Shown piece by piece: positions 25,093 to 32,802 of a stretch of DNA of 64,000 bases. The notes beneath the pieces are model-generated. The model was not told the origin of the DNA and did no database searches. It worked only from the letters and a program-made list of their open reading frames with translations. The number at the start of each line of letters is the position of its first letter. The stretch's first letter is position 1. Position numbers and translations under genes: made by a program. Origin of the DNA: Microbacterium sp. BK668 (lineage in GTDB: Bacteria; Actinomycetota; Actinomycetes; Actinomycetales; Microbacteriaceae); NCBI RefSeq assembly GCF_004362195.1, contig NZ_SNWG01000001.1, positions 1,240,001-1,304,000 of the forward strand, in the 5' to 3' direction.

Positions 25093-26141
25093 CCAGCACC
25101 CTCGAGCGTCCGCACGGGACGCTCCTCACCTCCTCGCCCCGGCCGATCCGCTGGCACCGGCCGCTGCTCGGCCTCGCCGCCGTCATGGCGGCCCTCACCG
25201 CGTTCGCCCTCGTCGCCCGCTTCGTCAGCCCCGTCGAGATCACGGGGCTCAACCAGTGGGACAAGCCGCTGAAGTTCTCGATCTCGATCCTGATCTACGC
25301 CGTCACGTGGTCGTGGCTCATCGGTCAGCTGCAGCGGGCTCGCAGACTTGCGTGGATCGGCGGAACCGTCATCGCGATCACGCTCGCCGTCGAGATGGCG
25401 GTCATCGTCTGGGCGGCGGCGACCGGGCAGACGAGCCACTTCAACGTCTCGACGCCGCTGAACACGGCGATGTGGACGGTCATGGCCGTGTCGATCACCG
25501 TCCTGTGGCTCGCGACGTTCGTGGTCGCGATCCTGCTGTTCTTCAGCAGGCTGGGTGACCGGGCCCGCACGGTGGCCATCCGCACGGGGGCGGTCATCTC
25601 GCTCGCGGGGCTCGGCCTGGGCTACCTCATGACCGGACCCACCGCCCAGCAGCTCGACGACTTCCAGGGCATCGCGGGGGCCCACACCGTGGGGCTCGCC
25701 GACGGCGGTCCCGGGCTGCCGATCCTCGGTTGGAGCACCGTCGCCGGCGATCTGCGCATCCCGCACTTCGTCGGCATGCACGCCCTTCAAGTCATCCCGC
25801 TCGTCCTCATCGGCCTCGAGCTGCTGTCGCGGCGGGTTCCGGTCCTGCGCGACGTGCGCGTTCGCACACGCCTGGTCTGGACGACGGCAGCCGGGTACTC
25901 CGGGCTGATCGGTATCGTCACGTGGCAGGCGCTGCGGGGTCAGTCGATCGTCGCCCCCGACGCGACAACCCTCGCGGCTTTCGGCGCGCTCCTCTTCGGG
26001 GTCGCCGCGGTCGCCACCCAGATCGTCCTGAGCGCGCTGCAGGATGCCTCGGACGCGGCGTCAGACGGCGCAGCGGAGCAGCCACGGGGTCGCGCCCGTC
26101 GGTGCGGTCGGGTCGCGGCCGGCGACAGCGCCCAGGGCTGA
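25089..26141 (+). CDS. polytopic membrane protein of unknown function
   Basis: A 350-residue integral membrane protein with about eight hydrophobic spans (near 27-47, 63-80, 88-110, 130-152, 165-182, 225-245, 257-275, 282-303) and a charged Arg-rich tail after 310. I do not recognise the family. Noticeable features are NQWDKPLKFSISILIY (about 55-70) and HFVGMHALQVIPLVLIGLELL (about 218-238), the latter a His-containing membrane stretch. It overlaps the MerR stop, so the pair forms a unit that converges with the MarR operon. Confidence 0.8.
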   Translation: MTSTLERPHGTLLTSSPRPIRWHRPLLGLAAVMAALTAFALVARFVSPVEITGLNQWDKPLKFSISILIYAVTWSWLIGQLQRARRLAWIGGTVIAITLAVEMAVIVWAAATGQTSHFNVSTPLNTAMWTVMAVSITVLWLATFVVAILLFFSRLGDRARTVAIRTGAVISLAGLGLGYLMTGPTAQQLDDFQGIAGAHTVGLADGGPGLPILGWSTVAGDLRIPHFVGMHALQVIPLVLIGLELLSRRVPVLRDVRVRTRLVWTTAAGYSGLIGIVTWQALRGQSIVAPDATTLAAFGALLFGVAAVATQIVLSALQDASDAASDGAAEQPRGRARRCGRVAAGDSAQG

Positions 26142-26148
26142 GCACGAG

Positions 26149-26322
26149 TCACACCTCGATGTCGGGGTCCTCGCCGATGGTCTGCTGCCGCTCGAGGTCG
26201 TCGAGGCGCGCCTCGAGAGCGGCGATCCGGTCGAGCAGCTCCAGGACGACCTCACCGATCGCGCGGTTCGTTCCCGAGCCTTCTCGAAGGGTGCTGCGGA
26301 TCTCTTCGTCAGTCATCGCCAT
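26149..26322 (-). CDS. small coiled-coil protein (57 aa)
   Basis: A 57-residue acidic protein starting MAMTDEEIRSTL and containing a heptad-patterned helix (about 22-45: VVLELLDRIAALEARLDDLE) that should form a coiled coil. No family recognised. Start at 26322, an internal ATG two codons later being possible. It lies 10 bases after the MarR stop on the same strand and its frame is open with good high-GC third-position bias, so it is likely the last gene of the MarR operon. Function unknown. Confidence 0.55.
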   Translation of the reverse strand: MAMTDEEIRSTLREGSGTNRAIGEVVLELLDRIAALEARLDDLERQQTIGEDPDIEV

Positions 26323-26332
26323 GCCGCGGAGT

Positions 26333-26779
26333 CTAGATGCTGAGCACTCGCCGCGCGCTGCGCGCCGTCGTGAGCAGCGCCGTCAGCTGCTCGAGTTCCG
26401 CGTCGCTGAGGCCGTCGAATCCGGGCGCGAGACGCTCGGCGACCTCGCGCTCGAAGGCATCGACGTGGGCGCGCGCCGAGGGTGTGAGCCGGATCACCCG
26501 CACCCGCGCGTCCTCCGGCGGAGTGCACACCTCCACCAGGCCCCCGTCGCGCAGGCTCGTGGTCAGCTGGCTCACCGCGCCCGGGGTGACCGACAGGGCC
26601 GCGGCGAGGTCGCCGACCGTCACCGGCGTCACCGCGTGTGCCAGGACGAACAGCGTCTCGAGCTGATTGCGGGAGAGCCGGTGCTCGGCGAACGGCCGGG
26701 ACCGGGCGGCAGTGACCTCGCGCGTGATCGCGGCGATGTGGCCCAGGGCCACGCCGACGAGCTCCGCGCGCGCGGTCAC
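26333..26779 (-). CDS. MarR-family transcriptional regulator
   Basis: A 148-residue winged-helix regulator: LTVGDLAAALSVTPGAVSQLTTSLRDGGLVE is the HTH and EDARVRVIRLTPSA the wing. The GTG at 26779 is one base after the stop of the preceding NAD(P)-binding gene, so it is second in the operon. The likely operator is the TTTAG-TAG-CTAAA repeat ahead of the first gene. Typical MarR ligands are phenolics or redox stress; nothing here defines it. Confidence 0.85.
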   Translation of the reverse strand: MTARAELVGVALGHIAAITREVTAARSRPFAEHRLSRNQLETLFVLAHAVTPVTVGDLAAALSVTPGAVSQLTTSLRDGGLVEVCTPPEDARVRVIRLTPSARAHVDAFEREVAERLAPGFDGLSDAELEQLTALLTTARSARRVLSI

Positions 26780-26780
26780 C

Positions 26781-27416
26781 TCAGTCGCTCACGAAAGGCA
26801 GCCGGCCGACGTAGGTCCGGTCGTCCACCTGGGTCAGGATGAAGTCCGCCAGGTCATCGCGGCTGATCTGGGTGCTCGCGTTCACACCCACCCAGCCGAC
26901 CCGGTAGGTGCCCTTGCCGGTCTTCTCGGTGAGGCGCGGACCCCGCACGACGGTCCAGTCGAGTCCGGAAGCCTTGAGGACCTCGAGGTGGTTCTCGGCG
27001 TCGGCCAGCACGTGACCGGAGAGCGTCTTGAGCAGGAAGCGGATGACGCGATCGGCCGCCTTCGGGCGGTCGTGGTCGTCGGCGCGGAGCCCGCCGCCGG
27101 ACAGCGTGACGATCCGGCGCACCCCGTGCTTCTGCATCGCCTCCACGATGAGCCGTGTCCCGTCCGCCTGCAGCGTGGGCGGCGAGCCTTTCACCTGCCC
27201 GAAGAGGGCCAGCACGGCATCCGACCCCGCCACGGTGCGCTCGACGCTCGCGGCGTCGAGGACGTCGCCGCGGATGATCGTCAGCCGATCCGATGCGGTG
27301 GCGAGCTTGCGAGGGTCCCGCACGAGGGCGCGCACGTCGTACCCGGCGGCAAGCGCTCTGTCCAGCACGCGGCGACCGGTCTTTCCCGTGGCGCCGAAGA
27401 GCGCGATCGTGGTCAT
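26781..27416 (-). CDS. NAD(P)H-binding atypical SDR
   Basis: A 211-residue NAD(P)-binding protein of the extended/atypical SDR type (NmrA/YwnB-like). The cofactor loop is FGATGKTGRRVLDRAL (7-22); RGDVLDAASVERTV and TLSGGG follow. The catalytic YxxxK is absent, as usual for NAD(P)H-sensing or flavin-reductase-like members. The ATG at 27416 is 6 bases after TAAACT, suggesting leaderless transcription, and 8 bases from a MarR-type repeat. First gene of a three-gene operon with MarR and a small coiled-coil protein. Confidence 0.85.
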   Translation of the reverse strand: MTTIALFGATGKTGRRVLDRALAAGYDVRALVRDPRKLATASDRLTIIRGDVLDAASVERTVAGSDAVLALFGQVKGSPPTLQADGTRLIVEAMQKHGVRRIVTLSGGGLRADDHDRPKAADRVIRFLLKTLSGHVLADAENHLEVLKASGLDWTVVRGPRLTEKTGKGTYRVGWVGVNASTQISRDDLADFILTQVDDRTYVGRLPFVSD

Positions 27417-27424
27417 GCAGATAG

Positions 27425-27437
27425 TTTAGTAGCTAAA
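27425..27437. promoter_or_regulatory. MarR operator candidate
   Basis: TTTAG TAG CTAAA, exact 5-bp arms, lying over the presumed -10 of the NAD(P)-binding gene. Confidence 0.55.
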
Positions 27438-27501
27438 GTGTATTCCGGCGGGGCGCGGCTCGTCCTTCCCTTTCCCGCTTCCCTGGGTGTTCAGTGAGTG
27501 A

Positions 27502-29217
27502 ATGATCTCGCTGCGCAGTTCCGGGTGGTACTCGGGGGACGATCGGAACGCCTACATCCACCGCGCGTGGATGCGCCGCGGCATCCCGTCCAGTTCCTTC
27601 GAGAACCGCCCGCACATCGCCATCGCGAACACCGCCTCGGATCTGACGCCGTGCAACGCGCATCTGACGGAGGTCGCGCAGTCGGTGAAGAACGGCGTCT
27701 ACGAGGCGGGCGGGATCCCACTGGAGCTGCCCGTCGTCTCGCTGGGCGAGACGAATGTGCGGCCGACCGCGATGCTCTGGCGCAACATGGCCGCGATGGC
27801 GACGGAGGAGATGCTGCGAGCGAATCCGGTCGACGGCGTCGTGCTGCTGGGCGGCTGCGACAAGACCATCCCGTCGCTGCTCATGGCCGCGGCATCCGTC
27901 GATCTTCCCGCCGTCGTCGTGCCCGGTGGACCCATGCTGACCGGCCACTTCCGGGGTGAAGCGCTCGGGTGCGGGACGGATGTGTGGCGCCTCAGCGAGG
28001 AGGTGCGAGCGGGCACGCTCAGCGAGGCGATGTTCCTCACCTCCGAATCGTCGATGATCCGGTCGAAGGGGCACTGCAACACGATGGGCACCGCGTCGAC
28101 GATGGCGCTCGTGGCCGAGGCCCTGGGCACGGTCCTCCCCGGCCTGGCGGGCACGCCTGCTCCCGACGCGCGACTGCTCGAGGCCGCCCACGAGACCGGG
28201 ATGCTGGCGGTGCGGCTCGTCTGGGACGATCGGCGACCTTCGACCTTCCTGACGAAGGGGAGCTTCCACAATGCGATCGTCGCGCTCGCGGCGATCGGCG
28301 GCTCGACGAACGCCGTCGTGCACCTCCTCGCGGTCGCAGGCCGCCTGGGCATCGACCTGACGATCGACGACTTCGACCGCATCGGATCCGACGTGCCGAT
28401 GCTGGTCAACCTGCAGCCCGCGGGTCGGTACCTCATGGACGACCTCCACCGGGCCGGCGGGTTCCTCGCCGTCATGCGCGAGGTGCGCGATCTCCTCGAC
28501 TCGGACGCGCTCACGATCACAGGCGAGCGCTTCGTCGACTGCCTCGACGACGCACGGATCTGGGACCCGGACGTCATCACCCCCCGTGAGAGCGCGCTGC
28601 TGCCGGCGGCGGGCATCAGGGTGCTTCGCGGCTCGCTCGCGCCGGGCGGGGCGATCGTCAAGCCCGCCGCGGCATCCGCCCATCTCCTGAGGCACCGAGG
28701 GCGGGCCGTCGTTTTCGACTCGATCGAGGACTTCCACGCGCGCATCGACGACCCGGAGCTCGACATCGACGCCGATTCCGTCATGGTGCTGCGCGGGTGC
28801 GGGCCGAAGGGCTATCCCGGCATGCCGGAGGTCGCGAACATGCCGCTGCCGGCGAAGCTGCTCGCTCAGGGCATCCGCGACATGGTGCGCATCTGCGACG
28901 GCCGCATGTCGGGCACCGCCTACGGCACCGTGATCCTGCACGTGACACCGGAGGCGGCCGCGGGCGGTCCGCTCGCGCTCGTGCAGACGGGTGACTGGAT
29001 CGACCTCGATGTGCGGGCCGGCCGGATCGACCTCGATGTTCACGCCGACGAGCTCGCGGCGCGGACGCCCGGCCAGGCGACGCTCGACGGGTTCGCCCGG
29101 CCGCGCCGCGGCTGGGAGCGGCTCTACATCGACCACGTCCTGCAGGCCGATCTGGGTGCGGACCTCGACTTCCTGGTCGGCGCCACGGGATCGCGGGTGT
29201 CGCGTGAATCCCATTGA
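27502..29217 (+). CDS. IlvD/Edd-family sugar-acid dehydratase (arabinonate/xylonate-type)
   Basis: A 571-residue Fe-S dehydratase that removes water from an aldonate to give a 2-keto-3-deoxy acid. Cluster cysteines are C51 (TPCNAH), C119 (GGCDKT) and C192 (GHCNTMG). The sequence follows L-arabinonate/pentonate dehydratases (LRSxxWYxxDR..YxHRxWMRxxG start, CDGRMSGTAYGTV, end LDFLVG..G.RVSRESH) rather than IlvD. The ATG at 27502 has no good ribosome site. First gene of five co-directional genes; the set matches a non-phosphorylating route ending in pyruvate. Whether the substrate is a pentonate or a deoxyhexonate is open. Confidence 0.87.
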   Translation: MISLRSSGWYSGDDRNAYIHRAWMRRGIPSSSFENRPHIAIANTASDLTPCNAHLTEVAQSVKNGVYEAGGIPLELPVVSLGETNVRPTAMLWRNMAAMATEEMLRANPVDGVVLLGGCDKTIPSLLMAAASVDLPAVVVPGGPMLTGHFRGEALGCGTDVWRLSEEVRAGTLSEAMFLTSESSMIRSKGHCNTMGTASTMALVAEALGTVLPGLAGTPAPDARLLEAAHETGMLAVRLVWDDRRPSTFLTKGSFHNAIVALAAIGGSTNAVVHLLAVAGRLGIDLTIDDFDRIGSDVPMLVNLQPAGRYLMDDLHRAGGFLAVMREVRDLLDSDALTITGERFVDCLDDARIWDPDVITPRESALLPAAGIRVLRGSLAPGGAIVKPAAASAHLLRHRGRAVVFDSIEDFHARIDDPELDIDADSVMVLRGCGPKGYPGMPEVANMPLPAKLLAQGIRDMVRICDGRMSGTAYGTVILHVTPEAAAGGPLALVQTGDWIDLDVRAGRIDLDVHADELAARTPGQATLDGFARPRRGWERLYIDHVLQADLGADLDFLVGATGSRVSRESH

Positions 29218-29242
29218 GACCGTCCCGCAGACTGGACGCACG

Positions 29243-30130
29243 ATGTACGACGACACCCCCTCCCTCGGCACCGCGCTCGCCGCCACCACGACATCGCACT
29301 TCCTCGCGGAAGGACCCCTCTGGGATCCGGTCGGCGAGCGGGTCCTGTGGGTCGACATCATGGCCGGAGCCGTGCACACCGGCCGCCTCGAGGCTGACGA
29401 CTCCATCACCGCCCTCGAGCGCATCGACTTCCCCGACACGGCAGGCACGGTGGCGCTCTCCGCCCGAGGAGACCTCGTCGTCGCCGGCAGGCACGGCCTG
29501 CACTACCGCGACGCGGCCGGTGCGATCACATCCGGTCGGACGCTGATCGAGGGTGACGGCCGGCGTTTCAACGACGGCAAGGCCGACCCCGCCGGAAGGC
29601 TCGTCGTCGGCACGAAGGGGCCGGGCGGAGAGGTGCTGCTGCGCGTCGACGCAGGAGAGTCGGTCACCGTCCTCGACGACGACCTGACACTGTCCAACGG
29701 CCTGGCGTGGACCGCCGACGGACGACGGCTCTACAGCGTCGACACGATGACGCGGCGCATCTTCGTGCGCGACTACGACGCGGCCACGGGCGCCGTCGGC
29801 GAGCGCCGGCTCTTCATCGAGCTGGAGCAGGGCCACCCCGACGGGATGACGATCGATGCGCACGACCATCTCTGGGTCGCCGTGTGGGGCGGCGGCTGCG
29901 TCCTGCGGATCGCCCCCTCGGGGAGAATCGTGTCGCGCGTCGAGGTCCCCGCGCCCCACACCTCGTGTCCGGCCTTCGCCGGGCCCGGGCTCGACGTGCT
30001 CGTCATCACGACCGCGACCGAGAACCTTCCCGCCGAGGAGCGCGCCGCGTTCCCCGCGTCGGGGAGCCTCTTCACGATCCGGCCCGGGGTCGCGGGGCTT
30101 CCGACGAACTTCTGGTCCGGCATCCGCTGA
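29243..30130 (+). CDS. SMP-30/gluconolactonase-family lactonase
   Basis: A 295-residue six-bladed beta-propeller lactonase. Family motifs: AEGPLWDP (metal-binding Glu near 23), RRFNDGKADPAGRLVVGT (Asn/Asp ligand about 112-115), LSNGLAWTADG and GHPDGMTIDAHDHLWVAVWGGG (third ligand Asp). It would hydrolyse the aldonolactone that precedes the dehydratase substrate. I chose the ATG at 29243; a GTG at 29204 that overlaps the dehydratase stop would add 13 residues. Same operon as the dehydratase. Confidence 0.87.
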   Translation: MYDDTPSLGTALAATTTSHFLAEGPLWDPVGERVLWVDIMAGAVHTGRLEADDSITALERIDFPDTAGTVALSARGDLVVAGRHGLHYRDAAGAITSGRTLIEGDGRRFNDGKADPAGRLVVGTKGPGGEVLLRVDAGESVTVLDDDLTLSNGLAWTADGRRLYSVDTMTRRIFVRDYDAATGAVGERRLFIELEQGHPDGMTIDAHDHLWVAVWGGGCVLRIAPSGRIVSRVEVPAPHTSCPAFAGPGLDVLVITTATENLPAEERAAFPASGSLFTIRPGVAGLPTNFWSGIR

Positions 30131-30158
30131 TCACGTCACCCATCCCGGGAGGGACACC

Positions 30159-31019
30159 ATGAGACTTCTGCGTATCGGCGCACCCGGCGAGGAGAAGCCC
30201 GCCGCGCACGTCGGCCCCGAGCACTGCATCGACCTGTCCGACGTCGTCGACGATTTCGACGAGTCGTTCTTCCGCGCGGATGGTCTCGAGCGCATCGCCC
30301 CGATCGTCGCCGAGAGGACCGCGAAGGGTGCCGTGTCCGCCCTCGCCGGTCGTCGGATCGGCGCGCCCATCGCGCGCCCGCACCAGATCATCTGCGTCGG
30401 TCTGAACTACGCCGACCACGCGGCCGAGTCGGGACAGGCCGTCCCCGACGAGCCGATCCTCTTCACCAAGTCGCCGAACACCCTCGTGGGTCCGCACGAC
30501 GACGTCCGCATCCCGCGCGGATCGACGAAGCCCGACTGGGAGGTGGAGCTCGGCATCGTCATCGGCCGCCGGGCGAGCTATCTCGATTCGGCCGACGAGG
30601 CGCGAGACCACATCGCGGGGTGGGTGCTGGTCAACGACGTGAGCGAGCGGGCGTTCCAGATGGAGCGCGGCGGGCAATGGCTGAAGGGCAAGTCCGCGGA
30701 GACCTTCAATCCAGCGGGGCCGTGGCTCGTGACCCGCGACGAGATCCCCGACGTGCTCGATCTCAATATGTGGCTGGACGTCAACGGCGTCCGCCGGCAG
30801 ACGGGATCGACGTCGACGATGGTCTTCGACCCCTTCGTCATCGTCCACTACATCAGCCAGTTCATGGTTCTCGAGCCGGGCGATCTCATCAACACCGGCA
30901 CACCGCCCGGGGTCGGGCTGGGCTTCACGCCGCCGATCTGGCTCCAGGCCGGCGATGTCATGACGCTGGGCATCGACGGGCTCGGGGAGCAGCGCCAGCG
31001 CGTGATCGGGCCGCGATGA
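30159..31019 (+). CDS. fumarylacetoacetate hydrolase-family protein
   Basis: A 286-residue FAH-fold enzyme. The metal site is built by EVELGIVIG (two Glu, about 127-129) with D in VLVNDVSER; KGKSAETFNPAGPW and NTGTPPGVGLGF are the usual substrate-loop motifs. In diketo-hydrolase sugar pathways (L-rhamnose, L-fucose and related) such enzymes split 2,4-diketo-3-deoxyaldonates to pyruvate plus lactate or glycolate. Good ribosome site GGGAGGG before the ATG at 30159. Its stop overlaps the next start as ATGA. Confidence 0.87.
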   Translation: MRLLRIGAPGEEKPAAHVGPEHCIDLSDVVDDFDESFFRADGLERIAPIVAERTAKGAVSALAGRRIGAPIARPHQIICVGLNYADHAAESGQAVPDEPILFTKSPNTLVGPHDDVRIPRGSTKPDWEVELGIVIGRRASYLDSADEARDHIAGWVLVNDVSERAFQMERGGQWLKGKSAETFNPAGPWLVTRDEIPDVLDLNMWLDVNGVRRQTGSTSTMVFDPFVIVHYISQFMVLEPGDLINTGTPPGVGLGFTPPIWLQAGDVMTLGIDGLGEQRQRVIGPR

Positions 31020-32023
31020 AGGCGCTGGTCATCACCGGCCCAGGCGGCGCCGAGATCCAGGACGTGGTCGACCCCGAGCCCGCGCCCGGCGAGGTGCTCG
31101 TCGAGGTGCGCCGCGCCGGCATCTGCGGAACGGACGTCGAGTTCTTCACGGGCGAGATGGCCTACCTGCACTCGGGGCAGGCACGGTACCCGATGCGGAT
31201 CGGCCACGAGTGGATGGGCGTCGTGTCGGGCGTGGGCGAGGACGTCGATCCCTCGTGGCCGGGTGCCCGCGTCACCGGCGACACGATGCTCGGCTGCGGG
31301 GTCTGCCGGCGCTGCACGTCGGGGCGGCAGCACGTGTGCGAGAACCGCCTCGAGGTCGGCATCCGCGGCGGCAGGGCCGGCGCTCTGGCCGAGCGTCTCG
31401 TCGTGCCGCTCAGCTCGGTCCACCGGCTCCCCGAGGGGGTCGACGACGCGATGGGGGCCATGGTCGAGCCGGGCGGCAACGCGTTCCGGGCCGTCGAGGC
31501 GGCGGCCGTCGCCGAGGGGAGCCTGTGCCTCGTCCTCGGCGCCGGCACCATCGGCCTGCTGTGCGGGATGTTCGCGCATGCGGCGGGCGCCTCCGTGCAC
31601 GTCGTGGGGCGCAGCGCACGCTCGCTCGCGTTCGCACGGACCCTCGGGTTCGATGGGGTCTGGACCGAGGAGACCCTGCCGCCGAGGGCATGGGATGCCG
31701 TCATCGAGGCCTCCAATGCGGAGCAGCTGCCCGCGAGGGCTGTGCAGCTCGTAGAGCCGGGCAAGCGCGTCGTCTTCATCGGACTCGCGGGCACGCCGAG
31801 CCTGATCGACACCCGCGAGCTCGCGCTCAAGGACGTGACGGCTGTCGGTGTCCTGAGTGCCTCGCCGGGGCTGCGCGGCACGATCGAGGCGTATGCGACC
31901 GGAGCCGTCGACCCTCGTCCGCTCGTGGCGGACGTCGTCTCGCTCGACGCCCTCCCCGAGATCCTCGCCGGCCGACGCCCCGCGGGTGCGGGACCCGGAC
32001 CCAAGTTCCACGTGTCCCTGTGA
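31016..32023 (+). CDS. zinc-dependent alcohol dehydrogenase
   Basis: A 335-residue MDR-family dehydrogenase. The catalytic zinc site has C37 (GICGTDVEF) and GHEWMG, and the structural zinc lobe is complete in LGCGVCRRCTSGRQHVCEN (four cysteines). The nucleotide fold carries VLGAGTIGLLCG. Translationally coupled to the FAH gene (ATGA). In this cluster it may oxidise either the starting sugar at C1 or the 4-hydroxyl of the 2-keto-3-deoxy acid; the SDR that follows would do the other step. Confidence 0.85.
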   Translation: MKALVITGPGGAEIQDVVDPEPAPGEVLVEVRRAGICGTDVEFFTGEMAYLHSGQARYPMRIGHEWMGVVSGVGEDVDPSWPGARVTGDTMLGCGVCRRCTSGRQHVCENRLEVGIRGGRAGALAERLVVPLSSVHRLPEGVDDAMGAMVEPGGNAFRAVEAAAVAEGSLCLVLGAGTIGLLCGMFAHAAGASVHVVGRSARSLAFARTLGFDGVWTEETLPPRAWDAVIEASNAEQLPARAVQLVEPGKRVVFIGLAGTPSLIDTRELALKDVTAVGVLSASPGLRGTIEAYATGAVDPRPLVADVVSLDALPEILAGRRPAGAGPGPKFHVSL

Positions 32024-32045
32024 CCCGTGCGCGGAAGGAGACTCC

Positions 32046-32798
32046 ATGAACGACTTCGACGGGCTGGTGGCGGTCGTCACCGGCGGATCCAGCGGCATCG
32101 GCGCCGCTGCGGCCCGCGAGCTCGATGCGCGCGGCGCCCGCGTGGCGATCGTCGATCGTCAGGAGGGGACCGCCGACCGCGGTCCGTACTTCGCGCGCAC
32201 CGATCTGGCGGTCGACGAGCAGGTCCGCTCGGCGATCCGCCGGGTCGCCGACGACCTCGGGGGCATCGACATCCTGATCAACAACGCCGGAATCGGCGCG
32301 GCAGGCGACGTGTCTGCCAACGAGGACGACGAATGGCAGCGCGTCTACGACGTCAACGTCGTGGGCCTGGCGCGCGTCTCGCGCGCCGCGCTGCCGTTCC
32401 TGCGCCGATCGACGGCGGCCGCGATCGTGAACACGGCTTCCGTGGCGGGGACCAACGGACTGCCGGATCGTGCGCTGTACAGCGCGACGAAGGGGGCCGT
32501 CATCGCCCTCACGTATGCGATGGCCGCCGACCACCTCGCCGAGGGGATCCGCGTGAACGCCGTCGCACCGGGGACGGCCGACACGCCGTGGGTGCAACGG
32601 CTGCTCGCCGCCTCCGACGACCCCGCGGCGACCGCCGAGAACCTGCGCCGCCGGCAGCCGCTCGGGCGGCTCGTCACGGCGGACGAGGTTGCCTTCGCGA
32701 TCGCCTATCTCGCCTCACCGCGCGCGGGGAGCACGACCGGCACGGTCCTGACCGTCGACGGAGGCCTCACCACCCTGCGAGTCCGAGGCCAGGGCTGA
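32046..32798 (+). CDS. short-chain dehydrogenase (sugar or keto-deoxy-acid dehydrogenase candidate)
   Basis: A 250-residue classical SDR: TGGSSGIG (12-19), NNAGIG near 81, catalytic S in NTASVAG, YSATK (Y-x3-K), and a C-terminal VDGG. The aspartate after the second strand (IVDRQ) favours NAD. Ribosome site GGAAGGAG before the ATG. Fifth and last gene of the sugar-acid operon; ends 4 bases from the converging flavoprotein gene. Likely partner of the zinc dehydrogenase in the two oxidations the pathway needs. Confidence 0.87.
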   Translation: MNDFDGLVAVVTGGSSGIGAAAARELDARGARVAIVDRQEGTADRGPYFARTDLAVDEQVRSAIRRVADDLGGIDILINNAGIGAAGDVSANEDDEWQRVYDVNVVGLARVSRAALPFLRRSTAAAIVNTASVAGTNGLPDRALYSATKGAVIALTYAMAADHLAEGIRVNAVAPGTADTPWVQRLLAASDDPAATAENLRRRQPLGRLVTADEVAFAIAYLASPRAGSTTGTVLTVDGGLTTLRVRGQG

Positions 32799-32802
32799 CG
32801 CG

